A DNA stretch of 64,000 nt from Sulfobacillus acidophilus DSM 10332 (GTDB lineage: Bacteria; Bacillota; Sulfobacillia; Sulfobacillales; Sulfobacillaceae): contig CP003179.1 in assembly GCA_000237975.1 (NCBI GenBank), forward strand, positions 310,001 to 374,000, written 5' to 3'. Shown one piece after another: positions 47,752 through 56,003 of this stretch (position 1 is its first letter; each line of letters starts with the position of its first letter). The translations under genes were made by a program, and so were the position numbers. The notes below the pieces were generated by a model. It was not told the origin of the DNA and did not search any database. It was given only the letters and a program-made list of their open reading frames with translations.

Positions 47752-48651
47752 ATGACAACTAAACATATACGCATTATCGGGGTTCCGATCGACTACGGCG
47801 CCGACCGTCGTGGCGTGGATATGGGGCCTAGCGCCATTCGCTACGCCGGTTTACACGAAAAATTACGGCAGGCCGGCCATCAGGTATTGGACAGCGGCAA
47901 TTTGAAAGTACCGGTGCCGGAAAGTCGTCAAATGAAGCACCCGAAGTTGAAGTTTCTGGATGAAATTGTGCAGGTCAATCAGGTATTGGCGCGGGTCGTG
48001 GCCAAGTCTGTCCATGATGGGGAATTTCCCGTGGTACTCGGGGGCGACCATAGTATCGCGATGGGCACCATTGCCGGCCTCTTACGGGTGAGACCGCGGC
48101 TCGGGATGATTTGGTTTGATGCCCACGGGGACTTCAATACCGAAGAGACGACCCCATCCGGTAATGTGCATGGGATGCCCGTCGCGGTAGCGGCCGGGCT
48201 CAGTCAGAGTGCGTTGGCCTTACCGTTTCGCGATCATTTTCTGGATCCGGCCAAAATTGTCTACGTGGGGGTCCGTACCTTGGATCCCGATGAAGCGGAG
48301 GCCCTTCGGCAAAGTCAGGCGACCGTGTTTTCCATGCATGAAGTCGACCGTTATGGTATGCGGGAAGTGATGGCACGGGCGATGGATATTGTCACTCAGG
48401 GCACCGACGGGGTGCATTTAAGTTTCGATATTGATGCGCTGGACCCGCTATTTGCCCCGGGATCGGGGACGCCCTACAGTGGCGGACTCACCGATCGGGA
48501 AGCGCATTTGGCGTTGGAATTGTTGGCGGAGGCCGATATCTTGACCTCGATGGAAATGGTCGAAGTCAATCCCATTTTGGATGAACATAATCGAACGGGG
48601 GAGTTGGCCGCCAACCTTATTGCGTCGGCCCTCGGCCATCGCATTATTTAA
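47752..48651 (+). CDS. rocF: Arginase
   Basis: 299 residues, typical of the Bacillus-type enzyme. It splits arginine into ornithine and urea with a di-manganese site. Ligands are visible in VVLGGDHSIAMGT, MIWFDAHGDFNTEET and HLSFDIDALDPLFAPG. PSGNVHGMPVAVAAG and LTDREAHLALELL are also typical. The ATG at 47752 follows GCAGGAGGGAATC; an upstream ATG at 47728 lacks a site. The neighbouring M20 amidohydrolase suggests a small amino-acid breakdown cluster. No urease genes are present here. Confidence 0.94.
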   Translation: MTTKHIRIIGVPIDYGADRRGVDMGPSAIRYAGLHEKLRQAGHQVLDSGNLKVPVPESRQMKHPKLKFLDEIVQVNQVLARVVAKSVHDGEFPVVLGGDHSIAMGTIAGLLRVRPRLGMIWFDAHGDFNTEETTPSGNVHGMPVAVAAGLSQSALALPFRDHFLDPAKIVYVGVRTLDPDEAEALRQSQATVFSMHEVDRYGMREVMARAMDIVTQGTDGVHLSFDIDALDPLFAPGSGTPYSGGLTDREAHLALELLAEADILTSMEMVEVNPILDEHNRTGELAANLIASALGHRII

Positions 48652-48665
48652 GAGAGGAGTGCGAG

Positions 48666-49769
48666 ATGGCGTCCATTATCGAATTTCGTCGGGCATTGCA
48701 CCAAATTCCCGAATTGGCGTTTCACGAAACCCAAACCCAAGCGTATGTCCTGCAAACCTTGCGGAATATGGGGTGGGACCCTCGGCCGATTGCGGGCACC
48801 GGCGTGGTTGTCGATATCGACAGCGGACGACCCGGCCCGACCGTCATGTTTCGCGCCGATATGGACGGATTGCCTCTCACGGAAGAAACCGGTCTCGCCT
48901 TTGCCTCGCGGCACCCGGGGGTGATGCACGCCTGTGGGCATGACGGCCACATGGCGATCCTTCTGGGATTGGCCGAACGCTTAGCCGAGGGAGCCCCCTT
49001 TCAGGGGCGGGTGCGATTGGCCTTTCAGCCGGCGGAAGAACGGCCGCCCGGGGGAGCCCTCCAGATGATTGAAGCCGGCGTGCTGGACGGGGTGGACGAA
49101 GTCTACGGTCTTCATTTATGGGCGGGCTTTCCGGTGGGCACCATAGGCTTGCGGCCGGGACCGATGATGGCGAACGCCGACGAATTTCGGATTGTCGTGA
49201 CCGGTCGGGGAGGACACGGGTCGCAACCGGAGGCGACCGCTGATGCGGTCCTGTTGGCGTCGCAAATCGTCGTGAATTTGCAAACGATTGTTTCTCGCCG
49301 GGTTCCCGCGTTGGAGCCGGCCGTGGTCACCTGTGGGACGATTCAGGGGGGCCATACGTTTAATATTATTGCCGAACGCGCCGAAATTACCGGCACCGTA
49401 CGGACCTTTTCGGCCGAAACCCAAGCCTTGGTCCGACAAGAAATGGCCCATATCGCTCGTACAACGGCTCTGTTATACGGTGCCGACGCGGAACTCGTCT
49501 ATAACCCGGGCTATCCCGCCCTCATCAACGCGGAAGAACCTACCCGGCGGTGGCAAGCCCGTTTGCGCGAATGGGCGACGGTGGTGGAGCCGGAACCGTC
49601 CATGGGGGGCGAGGACTTTGCGTATTATCTCCATCATCGACCCGGAGCGTTTCTCTTTCTCGGCGCACGCCCGGACGTCGAATATCCGCATCATTCACCC
49701 CATTTCCAAATCAATGAAGACGCGTTGGCGCTCGGGGTCGAGGCGTTTTGGAATGTCATCCGGGCCTAA
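48666..49769 (+). CDS. M20D-family amidohydrolase (N-acyl-amino-acid or hippurate hydrolase-like)
   Basis: 367 residues. It begins RRALHQIPELAFHETQTQAYV and carries the metal-site motifs FRADMDGLPLTEE, VMHACGHDGHMAILLG, FQPAEERPPGGALQMIEAGVLDG and MGGEDFAYYL. GRGGHGSQPEATADAVLLASQIVVNLQTIVSR marks the dimerisation domain. The family removes acyl groups from amino acids or auxin conjugates; the substrate here is unknown. The ATG follows AGAGAGGAGTGCGAG, 14 bases after the arginase stop, so the two genes are probably co-transcribed. Confidence 0.9.
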   Translation: MASIIEFRRALHQIPELAFHETQTQAYVLQTLRNMGWDPRPIAGTGVVVDIDSGRPGPTVMFRADMDGLPLTEETGLAFASRHPGVMHACGHDGHMAILLGLAERLAEGAPFQGRVRLAFQPAEERPPGGALQMIEAGVLDGVDEVYGLHLWAGFPVGTIGLRPGPMMANADEFRIVVTGRGGHGSQPEATADAVLLASQIVVNLQTIVSRRVPALEPAVVTCGTIQGGHTFNIIAERAEITGTVRTFSAETQALVRQEMAHIARTTALLYGADAELVYNPGYPALINAEEPTRRWQARLREWATVVEPEPSMGGEDFAYYLHHRPGAFLFLGARPDVEYPHHSPHFQINEDALALGVEAFWNVIRA

Positions 49770-49822
49770 ATCCCAGGGCTTCGGGGCGAAGCGAGGCTAT
49801 CTTTGATTTAAGGTGGTTAGGT

Positions 49823-50278
49823 ATGCCGCAATTATCTTCGGTCTACCGCAAATTAGAAGAAGGGGCCAAGCGGCTGACGCCTCAACGGGAATTAATCATC
49901 AAAATTTTTTTGAATCATCCCGGAGAGCATTTGTCGGCTGAAGAAGTGCATCGTTTGGTACGGCAGGAATTTCAGGATATCGGATTGGCCACGGTATACC
50001 GCACCTTGGAACTATTGACCGGGTTGGAAATTTTGGAACGCATCAACTTTAACGACGGCCGGGCACGCTATGAAATGAAAGTGCGGGAAGAAACCCATCG
50101 GCATCATCATTTAGTCTGTTTACGGTGTGGTCGCGTCGAAGAATTTCAAGAAGACTTGTTAGATCCGTTGGAAGATCGGTTGTTGCAGGAACGGGGATTT
50201 CGTGTGATGGATCATGAGTTGAAGTTTTACGGGATTTGCGCCCATTGTCGTCGACAAGGTAAAAAGGAGTGGGAATGA
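49823..50278 (+). CDS. Fur family transcriptional regulator
   Basis: 151 residues. The winged helix reads RLTPQRELIIKIFLNHPGEHLSAEEVHRLVRQEFQDIGLATVYRTLELLTGLEILERI. The dimerisation domain has HRHHHLVCLRCGRVEEF and the second pair CAHC, which form the structural zinc site. The HHH stretch and HELKFYG look more like Fur or PerR than Zur, but the metal cannot be assigned. The ATG follows TTAAGGTGGTTAGGT. The last bases overlap the start of the ArsC/Spx-like gene, so the two are translationally coupled. Confidence 0.9.
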   Translation: MPQLSSVYRKLEEGAKRLTPQRELIIKIFLNHPGEHLSAEEVHRLVRQEFQDIGLATVYRTLELLTGLEILERINFNDGRARYEMKVREETHRHHHLVCLRCGRVEEFQEDLLDPLEDRLLQERGFRVMDHELKFYGICAHCRRQGKKEWE

Positions 50279-50616
50279 TGATCTTTCATGGCTACGTGCG
50301 GTGAACCACGTCGAAAAAAGCTCGAGCGTGGCTTGAGCAGCACCAGATTCCGATTACCCGGGAACATGATTTGGTTTTGCACCCTCTCGCTCCGGAAGAA
50401 TTAGCTCGATTGGCCGCGAAGGCCGGCGGTATGGAGGCCTTGTTGTCGCGTAAGAGTCCCAAATATAAAGAATACGCGGGGCGTGTGACGGCGCCGGGCG
50501 ATTGGTTGGCCTTGATGGCGGAAGAACCCCGCCTTATTCGCCGTCCCATTTTGGAACGGGACACGGACGTGCTAATCGGCTTTGATCCGGACGAGTGGCA
50601 ACGCCGGTTACTTTAG
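50278..50616 (+). CDS. ArsC/Spx-family protein with in-frame UGA at the catalytic cysteine (candidate selenoprotein, or a broken gene)
   Basis: From the ATG at 50278 (or 50275), with AAAAGGAGTGGG upstream, the frame reads MIFHGYVR, then UGA (50302-50304), then TTSKKARAWLEQHQIP and on to a TAG at 50614. The 103 codons after the UGA are uninterrupted, and end with ArsC-family marks (LLSRKSPKYKEY, EEPRLIRRPILE, VLIGFDPDEW). In the family this position is the redox cysteine (GYPxC-T-x-x-K-K-A). The UGA thus replaces exactly that residue, as in selenoproteins. A recent nonsense mutation or a sequencing error is the alternative. The product would be 112 residues. It is coupled to the Fur gene and interlocks with moeA. 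Confidence 0.6.
50306..50331 (+). promoter_or_regulatory. Stem-loop directly after the UGA (candidate bacterial SECIS)
   Basis: CCACG (50306-50310) pairs with CGTGG (50327-50331) and TCGA (50311-50314) with TCGA (50322-50325), with one bulged G (50326) and a seven-base loop, AAAAAGC. The loop G at 50320 lies 16 bases past the UGA, within the distance expected of bacterial selenocysteine elements. The bases also encode a conserved protein stretch, so the fold may be chance. Confidence 0.35.
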
Positions 50617-51812
50617 GGGCCGGTAGGCAAAAGCCAGCCGGACAGGCGAGTGCCGGCCGGTTGGGGCGGCGCGCCATGAGGAATCACGGCCAGACCGTCC
50701 GCTTCCCGAAAGGACCGGATGGCATCCGAGGATTGGTCCTCTAGGGGCGTCATCGCGTAGAAGCCCTGGTCCGTCGGCAACAGACGGACTTTGAGAAAGC
50801 GGGTTTCTCGTGTGGGCTTGGGATAGGGTGTGGTCAGTACCCCTTCGACGGCGGTTAAGGGGAAGGGGCGGCCCAGGAGCTGCGCCAAAGCCGGTAGCAC
50901 CAGGAGGTAGAACCCGATGAGGGCCGCTCCGGGATTGCCGGATAAGGCGATGGCCACCGTGGTCCCGATTTGGGCGGCCGCCACCGCTTTGCCCGGATGC
51001 ATATCCAGCCGCCAAAACAGCCGTTCGAAATCGCGGGCAAAAATTTGGGGAATAAAGTCATAATCTCCCACGGAGGCACCGCCTGTGGTTAAGACCAGGG
51101 AATAGTGTTGGAGCTTCGGATCATGGAAAAACTGGGCGACCTGGTCCGAATCGTCGGGAATGACGGCCCGATCGACCATGGCCCCCCAATGGGTGAGCAA
51201 TGCCTCGAATAAGGGCCCATTGGTATCATATACCTGCCCCGGACCTAACGGAGCTCCCGGCGCAACCAATTCGTCGCCGGACGTGGCGACCAAAATCCGC
51301 GGGCGTTGCCGCACCGAGACGGTGGCGACTCCCACGGCCGCCAACTGCCCGATGGATAAGGCGTCCAGATGGTGTCCGGCCTCGAAAAGCGGTTGCCCTT
51401 GACGATATTCATGCCCTTTCTCCATAATATTCCATCCTGGTCGGATGGCCCGTTCAATCTGGACGGTGTTGTCCTGCCGGATGACGCGTTCTTGCTCCAC
51501 CACCGCGGTGGCTCCGACGGGGACTGGGGCTCCGGTCAGGATGCGGACGGCTTGACCTTTTTCTAGGGGGGTCGGCCAAACGGTACCGGCCCGCACTTGC
51601 CCCACCACCGTAAAGGTGCCGGGGCACTCGTCGGCCCTCACGGCATAGCCGTCCATGGCGGCTCGCGCAAACGGCGGGACGTCGGTGCCGGCCAAAACCG
51701 GCGCGGCTAACGTGCGGCCTAGTGCCTGCCGAAGGGGAATCGCTTCCGCCGGTAAGGTAAATACTCGGCTTTGGAGCAGGGTCTGAGCGTCGGAAACGGA
51801 AAGATAGGACAC
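50613..51812 (-). CDS. moeA: Molybdopterin molybdenumtransferase MoeA
   Basis: 399 residues. It inserts molybdate into adenylylated molybdopterin. It shows LAAPVLAGTDVPPFARAAMDGYAV, ILTGAPVPVGATAVV, the VLTTGGASVGDYDFIP loop (Ala where Val is usual), and MHPGKAVAAAQIG, VAIALSGNPGAALIGFYLLVLPAL. An in-frame GTG lies at 51821. The GTG at 51812 is preferred because GAGGTG lies 5 bases upstream of it. Third gene in the mobA-mobB-moeA operon. Its stop interlocks with the convergent ArsC/Spx-like gene (TTAG). Confidence 0.93.
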   Translation of the reverse strand: MSYLSVSDAQTLLQSRVFTLPAEAIPLRQALGRTLAAPVLAGTDVPPFARAAMDGYAVRADECPGTFTVVGQVRAGTVWPTPLEKGQAVRILTGAPVPVGATAVVEQERVIRQDNTVQIERAIRPGWNIMEKGHEYRQGQPLFEAGHHLDALSIGQLAAVGVATVSVRQRPRILVATSGDELVAPGAPLGPGQVYDTNGPLFEALLTHWGAMVDRAVIPDDSDQVAQFFHDPKLQHYSLVLTTGGASVGDYDFIPQIFARDFERLFWRLDMHPGKAVAAAQIGTTVAIALSGNPGAALIGFYLLVLPALAQLLGRPFPLTAVEGVLTTPYPKPTRETRFLKVRLLPTDQGFYAMTPLEDQSSDAIRSFREADGLAVIPHGAPPQPAGTRLSGWLLPTGP

Positions 51813-51825
51813 GAACGACACCTCG

Positions 51826-52308
51826 TTATTCTAGAATGTGGCATAGGCGGGACCAATGGTCCCCGATCTGTTGACGAAGGGCTTCGATTTGGGTATCGGA
51901 GAGCGGCAATTCGGCCGCAATCCAGGGAATCGCCGGATCCTCCGGGGGCATGGGAGAAATCCAGAGGGCCACTTGAATAGACGGTATCCATTCCGGACTG
52001 ATGACGATTTTAGGCCAGGGGGCCCCCTTATCCCCTTCGACGATCAAAAGGGACGTGAGGGGTGCCAACAGACGATAGATTGCAAGCCGATCATAGGGCC
52101 CGCGCCAAATGATCCCGTCGGACGCCGCGAACAGGATCGGTCCCGTGCTCAACGATCCCCATTCGGCGGTATCGGAGCCCGGTTTGTCGGGCGGTAACCG
52201 ATGATGGCTCCATTTCAGCACGAGAGCCGACGGCAAAACGGGGATGAGGGCCGTAATGAGTCGCGTCTTACCCACCTGCGACGGTCCGGCAATATGCAAA
52301 ATATGCAT
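51826..52308 (-). CDS. mobB: Molybdopterin-guanine dinucleotide biosynthesis protein MobB-like
   Basis: 160 residues. A P-loop GTP-binding protein that aids MobA. It begins MHILHIAGPSQVGKTRLITALIPVL (Walker A is GPSQVGKTRL), followed by ALVLKWSHHRLPPDKPGSDTAEW, the usual KHxxH-like segment in altered form. Further on, LLIVEGDKGAPWPKIVI matches the VEGFK-like MobB segment. The ATG at 52308 follows GAGGAAGGCC; the extension to 52356 runs into mobA. It lies between mobA and moeA, which supports the assignment. Confidence 0.85.
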   Translation of the reverse strand: MHILHIAGPSQVGKTRLITALIPVLPSALVLKWSHHRLPPDKPGSDTAEWGSLSTGPILFAASDGIIWRGPYDRLAIYRLLAPLTSLLIVEGDKGAPWPKIVISPEWIPSIQVALWISPMPPEDPAIPWIAAELPLSDTQIEALRQQIGDHWSRLCHILE

Positions 52309-52316
52309 GGCCTTCC

Positions 52317-52901
52317 TCAAGACGGGGCGGCCGAATCGGCCAAAAAGCGTTCCCATTCGGCGGGGGTATTGACATTGACGAGCCAGCTGCCGGGAACCGG
52401 AACCATCACCGTCCGGAGTTGGGCCAACACATCAATAATCCGTACCCGACGGGGACCGGCACATACGTCGGTCAATAGCTGCAAGGTATCGTGGTGCCAA
52501 AGAGCCGCCAAAGGCTGAATCCGGTGGGGCGTGCCGGGATAGACCACGTCGATTTGCCGACCCGTGTGTTGTTGAAGCATCGCATAGAGTTGGGGCGGAA
52601 TCCCCGGCAAGTCGACGGCCAAGACCGCCAAATAAGGATGCGGGGTCCGTTCCAACCCGCGCCGAATGCCCTCTAGTGGGCCGGCGTCCGGGGATTCGTC
52701 GACCAAAACGTCCGGTGCCGCAGGGGTGCCATAAGGACGGGATACCCAAATGGTGCCGGCCAAAGCGGTTTTCAACACCGTTTCGGCATGCGTTAACAGC
52801 GACCCGTCTTGACCGGGAAAGGGCAGGGTTTCTTTTGGGTGTCCCATCCGGCGGGATTGGCCCCCAGCTAAAACAACCCCATCGTAGGGTAAGCGGTCCA
52901 T
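52317..52901 (-). CDS. mobA: Molybdenum cofactor guanylyltransferase MobA-like
   Basis: 194 residues. It transfers GMP to molybdopterin. The nucleotide-binding signature is VVLAGGQSRRMGHPKETLPF. Then come VDESPDAGPLEGIRRGLE and LAVLAVDLPGIPPQLYAML, with NVNTPAEWERF near the end, as in MobA proteins. MocA/IspD-like transferases share the first motif, but the mobB and moeA neighbours favour MobA. The ATG has GGAGGGAATCACA upstream. It is first of a three-gene operon, suggesting that the cell makes molybdoenzymes. Confidence 0.9.
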   Translation of the reverse strand: MDRLPYDGVVLAGGQSRRMGHPKETLPFPGQDGSLLTHAETVLKTALAGTIWVSRPYGTPAAPDVLVDESPDAGPLEGIRRGLERTPHPYLAVLAVDLPGIPPQLYAMLQQHTGRQIDVVYPGTPHRIQPLAALWHHDTLQLLTDVCAGPRRVRIIDVLAQLRTVMVPVPGSWLVNVNTPAEWERFLADSAAPS

Positions 52902-53070
52902 TGTGATTCCCTCCGGCCTGTTGAAGTCATGTACTGTTCTTATTGTACTCTGCCGCGTCGATTTTTGCTTGTCGCGTTCCTCGGGTATGATAAGGAGGAT
53001 GGGAACAACGGGATGATCTCCGCGGCAATCGGAGTCGGGTGGAACGGCCGAAAAGGAGGAACCGGTCAGG

Positions 53071-53784
53071 ATGTGGCAAGCGGTCGGATTGGATTTGGAT
53101 GATACCCTCTTGGAGTTGGACGGCGACTTTCTGTCCCGCTACTTAACCGCTTTCGAATCGTCGTTGCAATCGGCCTTGGCCGTCAGAGACCCTTTGCATC
53201 CGATTTGGGGCGATATCATGAAGACCATTTTAGCGCAGCCGAACCGGGCGGATTTTCTCTATAACCAGGTCATGACCTACCTGTTGACCCGACTTCATAC
53301 GAACCGGGATGCCTTAGACCGCGCCTTGACGCGTTTTTATCAGGAAGAGTTTTCGCGACTTCGACAATGGACGCGTCCCCGTTACGGAATGAACGGTCTT
53401 TTGGCGGCGATCCGGGGGCGGGGGGTTCGGGTGGCTTTAGTCACCAGCCCCTGGTTTCCGCGGCGGGCGATCGAAGAACGGCTCGAGTGGGCCGGGCTTG
53501 AGGGGTTTCCCTTTGACCTGGTGACCGCCATGGAAGAGATGCACGCAACGAAACCGGAGCCCCAATATTATCGGGAGGTGGCGGATAAAGTGGGGATTCG
53601 GCCGGAACAGTGGATTATGGTGGGCAATGACGTGGATGAAGATATCCTGCCCGCCTTGTCGGTGGGGATGAAAGCCTTTTGGATTACAAACGGTCAGACA
53701 GATCCGCGGGTTCCCTCGGCAGTTCCCCGTGGCACTATCTATGATGCCGGTCGCTATTTGCTCTCCGCGGGGGAGCCAAAATGA
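53071..53784 (+). CDS. HAD superfamily hydrolase
   Basis: 237 residues. The nucleophile motif is VGLDLDDTLLELDGDF (two Asp), with motif II VALVTSP, the lysine in HATKPEPQYY and motif IV MVGNDVDEDILPALSVGMKAFWI. A helical cap lies at about residues 20-95. It should be a small-molecule phosphatase; the substrate is unknown. The ATG follows AAAAGGAGGAACCGGTCAGG. Its 3' end overlaps the convergent EamA gene by 50 bases, an unusually long antisense overlap. Confidence 0.85.
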   Translation: MWQAVGLDLDDTLLELDGDFLSRYLTAFESSLQSALAVRDPLHPIWGDIMKTILAQPNRADFLYNQVMTYLLTRLHTNRDALDRALTRFYQEEFSRLRQWTRPRYGMNGLLAAIRGRGVRVALVTSPWFPRRAIEERLEWAGLEGFPFDLVTAMEEMHATKPEPQYYREVADKVGIRPEQWIMVGNDVDEDILPALSVGMKAFWITNGQTDPRVPSAVPRGTIYDAGRYLLSAGEPK

Positions 53785-54664
53785 CGATTAATCCTAACCC
53801 CACCAACACAATCGTGACCAGTTGGCCGAAGGTCGGCAGTTGACCCAGTACGAGCCAGGCTAAAAGTCCGCTGCCGGCAATTTCGCCGACTAACGCGAGG
53901 GAGATGGTGGTGGCCGGCACGTAGCGGAGGAGCCAGTTAAAGAGCGTATGACCGCCCAATGTGGGAATGAGGGCGATGAGCGCGTAAAGCATCCATAAAC
54001 GGGGGCTATGCGGCCATAGCGGTTGATGGTCGAAAAGGCTCACCCCGGCTAAGACGATCATGGCCCCAAGATAGACGACGGGAGCATAGATGACCGTATC
54101 CAGAGATTGTCGCACGTTATGGCCCGCTAAAATGTAAAGCCCGCCAAAGAACGCTCCTCCGAGAGCCCATAGGATGCCCGGCAGCGATAACCGGGCGGAA
54201 GACATGAGGCCCGAGCCGAATAACCAGAGAACCCCGCTCATCACGAATCCCATTCCGAGAAGTACAGATCGAGAAAACGCTTGGCGGTTCCGGATGCGAT
54301 CGACCCCCGCCACCAGCAAGGGATGGGTGGAGACGAGCGCGGTCGAGACCGCGACCGGCAGCAATGTAAGCGATTGAATCCAGAACATAAAGTGCAGGGC
54401 GAGGGCAACTCCTGCAGCCCCCATCAAACCCCAGTGCCGCGCGTCTAACGGCCGGTGGGGACGAGCCCGCATGGCGGCCGGGCCTAAGACGAGGGTGGCC
54501 AGTCCCAATCGCCAAAAGGCAATTTGGGCAGGGGGCGCGGTGGCCAGACGGATCAGGACGGCGGCGCTCGACACAGACAAAACCCCTATCGCCACGGCCC
54601 CTTGCAGGATGACGGGCGATGGGGCTTGCCGAGAAGTGGGGAGGAGGGAATCAGACTTTGACAT
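53735..54664 (-). CDS. EamA/RhaT-family (DMT) transporter
   Basis: 309 residues with about ten membrane helices in two related halves. Typical pieces are SSAAVLIRLATAPPAQIAFWRLGLATLVLGP, HFMFWIQSLTLLPVAVSTALVSTHPLLVA and, in the second half, TLGGHTLFNWLLRYVPATTISLALVGEIAGSGLLAWLVLGQLPTFGQ. Members export amino acids or metabolites; the substrate is not predictable. The ATG lies inside the end of the SirB1-like gene (14-base overlap), which implies translational coupling. Confidence 0.88.
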   Translation of the reverse strand: MSKSDSLLPTSRQAPSPVILQGAVAIGVLSVSSAAVLIRLATAPPAQIAFWRLGLATLVLGPAAMRARPHRPLDARHWGLMGAAGVALALHFMFWIQSLTLLPVAVSTALVSTHPLLVAGVDRIRNRQAFSRSVLLGMGFVMSGVLWLFGSGLMSSARLSLPGILWALGGAFFGGLYILAGHNVRQSLDTVIYAPVVYLGAMIVLAGVSLFDHQPLWPHSPRLWMLYALIALIPTLGGHTLFNWLLRYVPATTISLALVGEIAGSGLLAWLVLGQLPTFGQLVTIVLVGLGLIVILAPPRRANSDRHHR

Positions 54665-55505
54665 AGGATTGGGTTAACATATCCCGAAAAGCCGTCAACG
54701 AATCCGCCCGTTCCGGATCCTGGTTTGTGTAGATTTGAATGAGGTTGGTCAGCATCCGGACTAACATAAACCGTGTCGGGGTCGGACTGAGATAGGCGGG
54801 ATGAAACCCAAACCCGTTGTTCATCAGAAATTGCACACATTCGCCCCGGTTGAGTAGGCGGCCTTTGTGAAAGGGATCGATAAACAAGCTGTCGTTATAT
54901 TGCAGCAAGAAGTGCCCAGGCATGCCAATCCCCACGACGGGAATGCGCAGGCGACGAGCAATCAAAAGGTAGACGGCCGACAAACTGATCGGAATGCCCA
55001 GTCGGCGGTCCAACACTTGGTTGATATAGCTGTTGTCGGGGTCGTAATAGTTATCCCGGTTTCCGGCAAACCCCAGATCTTCAAAAAAGTACTGGTTGAA
55101 CGCTTCAATCAATTCGCGTCCTTTGGTTAAGCCTTGATGATCCATGCGGTGCCGGAATTCGCGTGCCATATCGTCCAGCATATCCCGGTAATGGGTCCGG
55201 TTCAGGCTGGGATAGCCGCTTTCGGCAATGAGGAATACGCCTTCTTCGAGGTCAATCCACGCAGAGGGGGTTTCGCAGAACCGCTGAAAGCGTTGGCCGA
55301 GCTCATCGAGGCGAATTCGTTCCAATATGCTGTATACCCGCGTGCGAACATGCGGATCGGGGGAGTTGCGGGCTTCTTCTAAAAAAGGTTCCGCGTCGTG
55401 GCGGGCCTCAATTAAGGTTTTCCGCGCCACCTGGGCCGTTTTGATGTCGTCGTCACCTAAAAGGTGAATCAAGGCGCGAATTTCGCGTTCCGTGAGGCTT
55501 TTCAT
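54651..55505 (-). CDS. SirB1/transglutaminase-like family protein
   Basis: 284 residues. The hallmark is a central segment of the family: YYDPDNSYINQVLDRRLGIPISLSAVYLLIARRLRIPVVGIGMPGHFLLQY followed by LFIDPFHKGRLLNRGEC. The family is a transglutaminase-like fold of unknown function (SirB1, DUF1347-type). The N-terminal 90 residues are helical, with HEAT-like LIHLLGDDDIKTAQVARKTLIEA. The ATG at 55505 follows GAAAGGAGCGGACGGCC. It leads a two-gene operon with the EamA transporter. Confidence 0.82.
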   Translation of the reverse strand: MKSLTEREIRALIHLLGDDDIKTAQVARKTLIEARHDAEPFLEEARNSPDPHVRTRVYSILERIRLDELGQRFQRFCETPSAWIDLEEGVFLIAESGYPSLNRTHYRDMLDDMAREFRHRMDHQGLTKGRELIEAFNQYFFEDLGFAGNRDNYYDPDNSYINQVLDRRLGIPISLSAVYLLIARRLRIPVVGIGMPGHFLLQYNDSLFIDPFHKGRLLNRGECVQFLMNNGFGFHPAYLSPTPTRFMLVRMLTNLIQIYTNQDPERADSLTAFRDMLTQSYVKV

Positions 55506-56003
55506 GGCCGTCCGCTCCTTTCCCAGCGTCGTCAGTTACGGCTCGGGCAGCGGTGTTTACCCCCAGTATATGGAACAACCACCAATGATGTGAGGATAGT
55601 TGTCAGCCGTATCATATAATTCGCTCTTCATCTCGTTTTTCCTGCTTGCAAAAGCCGAAATGCCGTCCTGGAACCCCCAATAGCAATCGGAATTTGTAAT
55701 AAGGAACACCAGAAATCGTCTGCCGGTGATGACTCGCCTGGCGTGCGGTCGGTAAGACCCCGACGCCGATGGCGTGTTACTACCATTATGCCCACAAATT
55801 TTTCGATCAGCACCAATAAATGGTAGGCACGAAAATTTTTTCCTGCCCGGCGCGTGCGATCGGATGGTCCCCCTGCCATCGTATCATCAAATGAGACACT
55901 TCGTCGGACGATTACGAAATTCTGTTGCGTCCCCTAGGAACCTTATACCACGTAGCGTATAATCAGGGAATATGAAAGCCGGGAAAGGGCAAGGCGGTGA
56001 CGT
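55506..56003. other. Non-coding gap upstream of the encapsulin region
   Basis: A 498-base stretch with no supported gene. A minus-strand open frame at 55628-55879 has no ribosome-binding site or known family pattern. An AT-rich imperfect inverted repeat lies at 55796-55838 (AAATTTTTCG and CGAAAATTT, one bulge). A good -10 (TATAAT, 55958-55963), without a recognisable -35, is 40 bases before the next gene. The stretch may include the remains of a lost mobile element, but nothing proves it. Confidence 0.4.

Noticed and set aside
55628-55879. Minus-strand open frame of 83 codons that might be a transposase remnant
   Set aside because: No family motif, no ribosome-binding site and no flanking terminal repeats could be identified.
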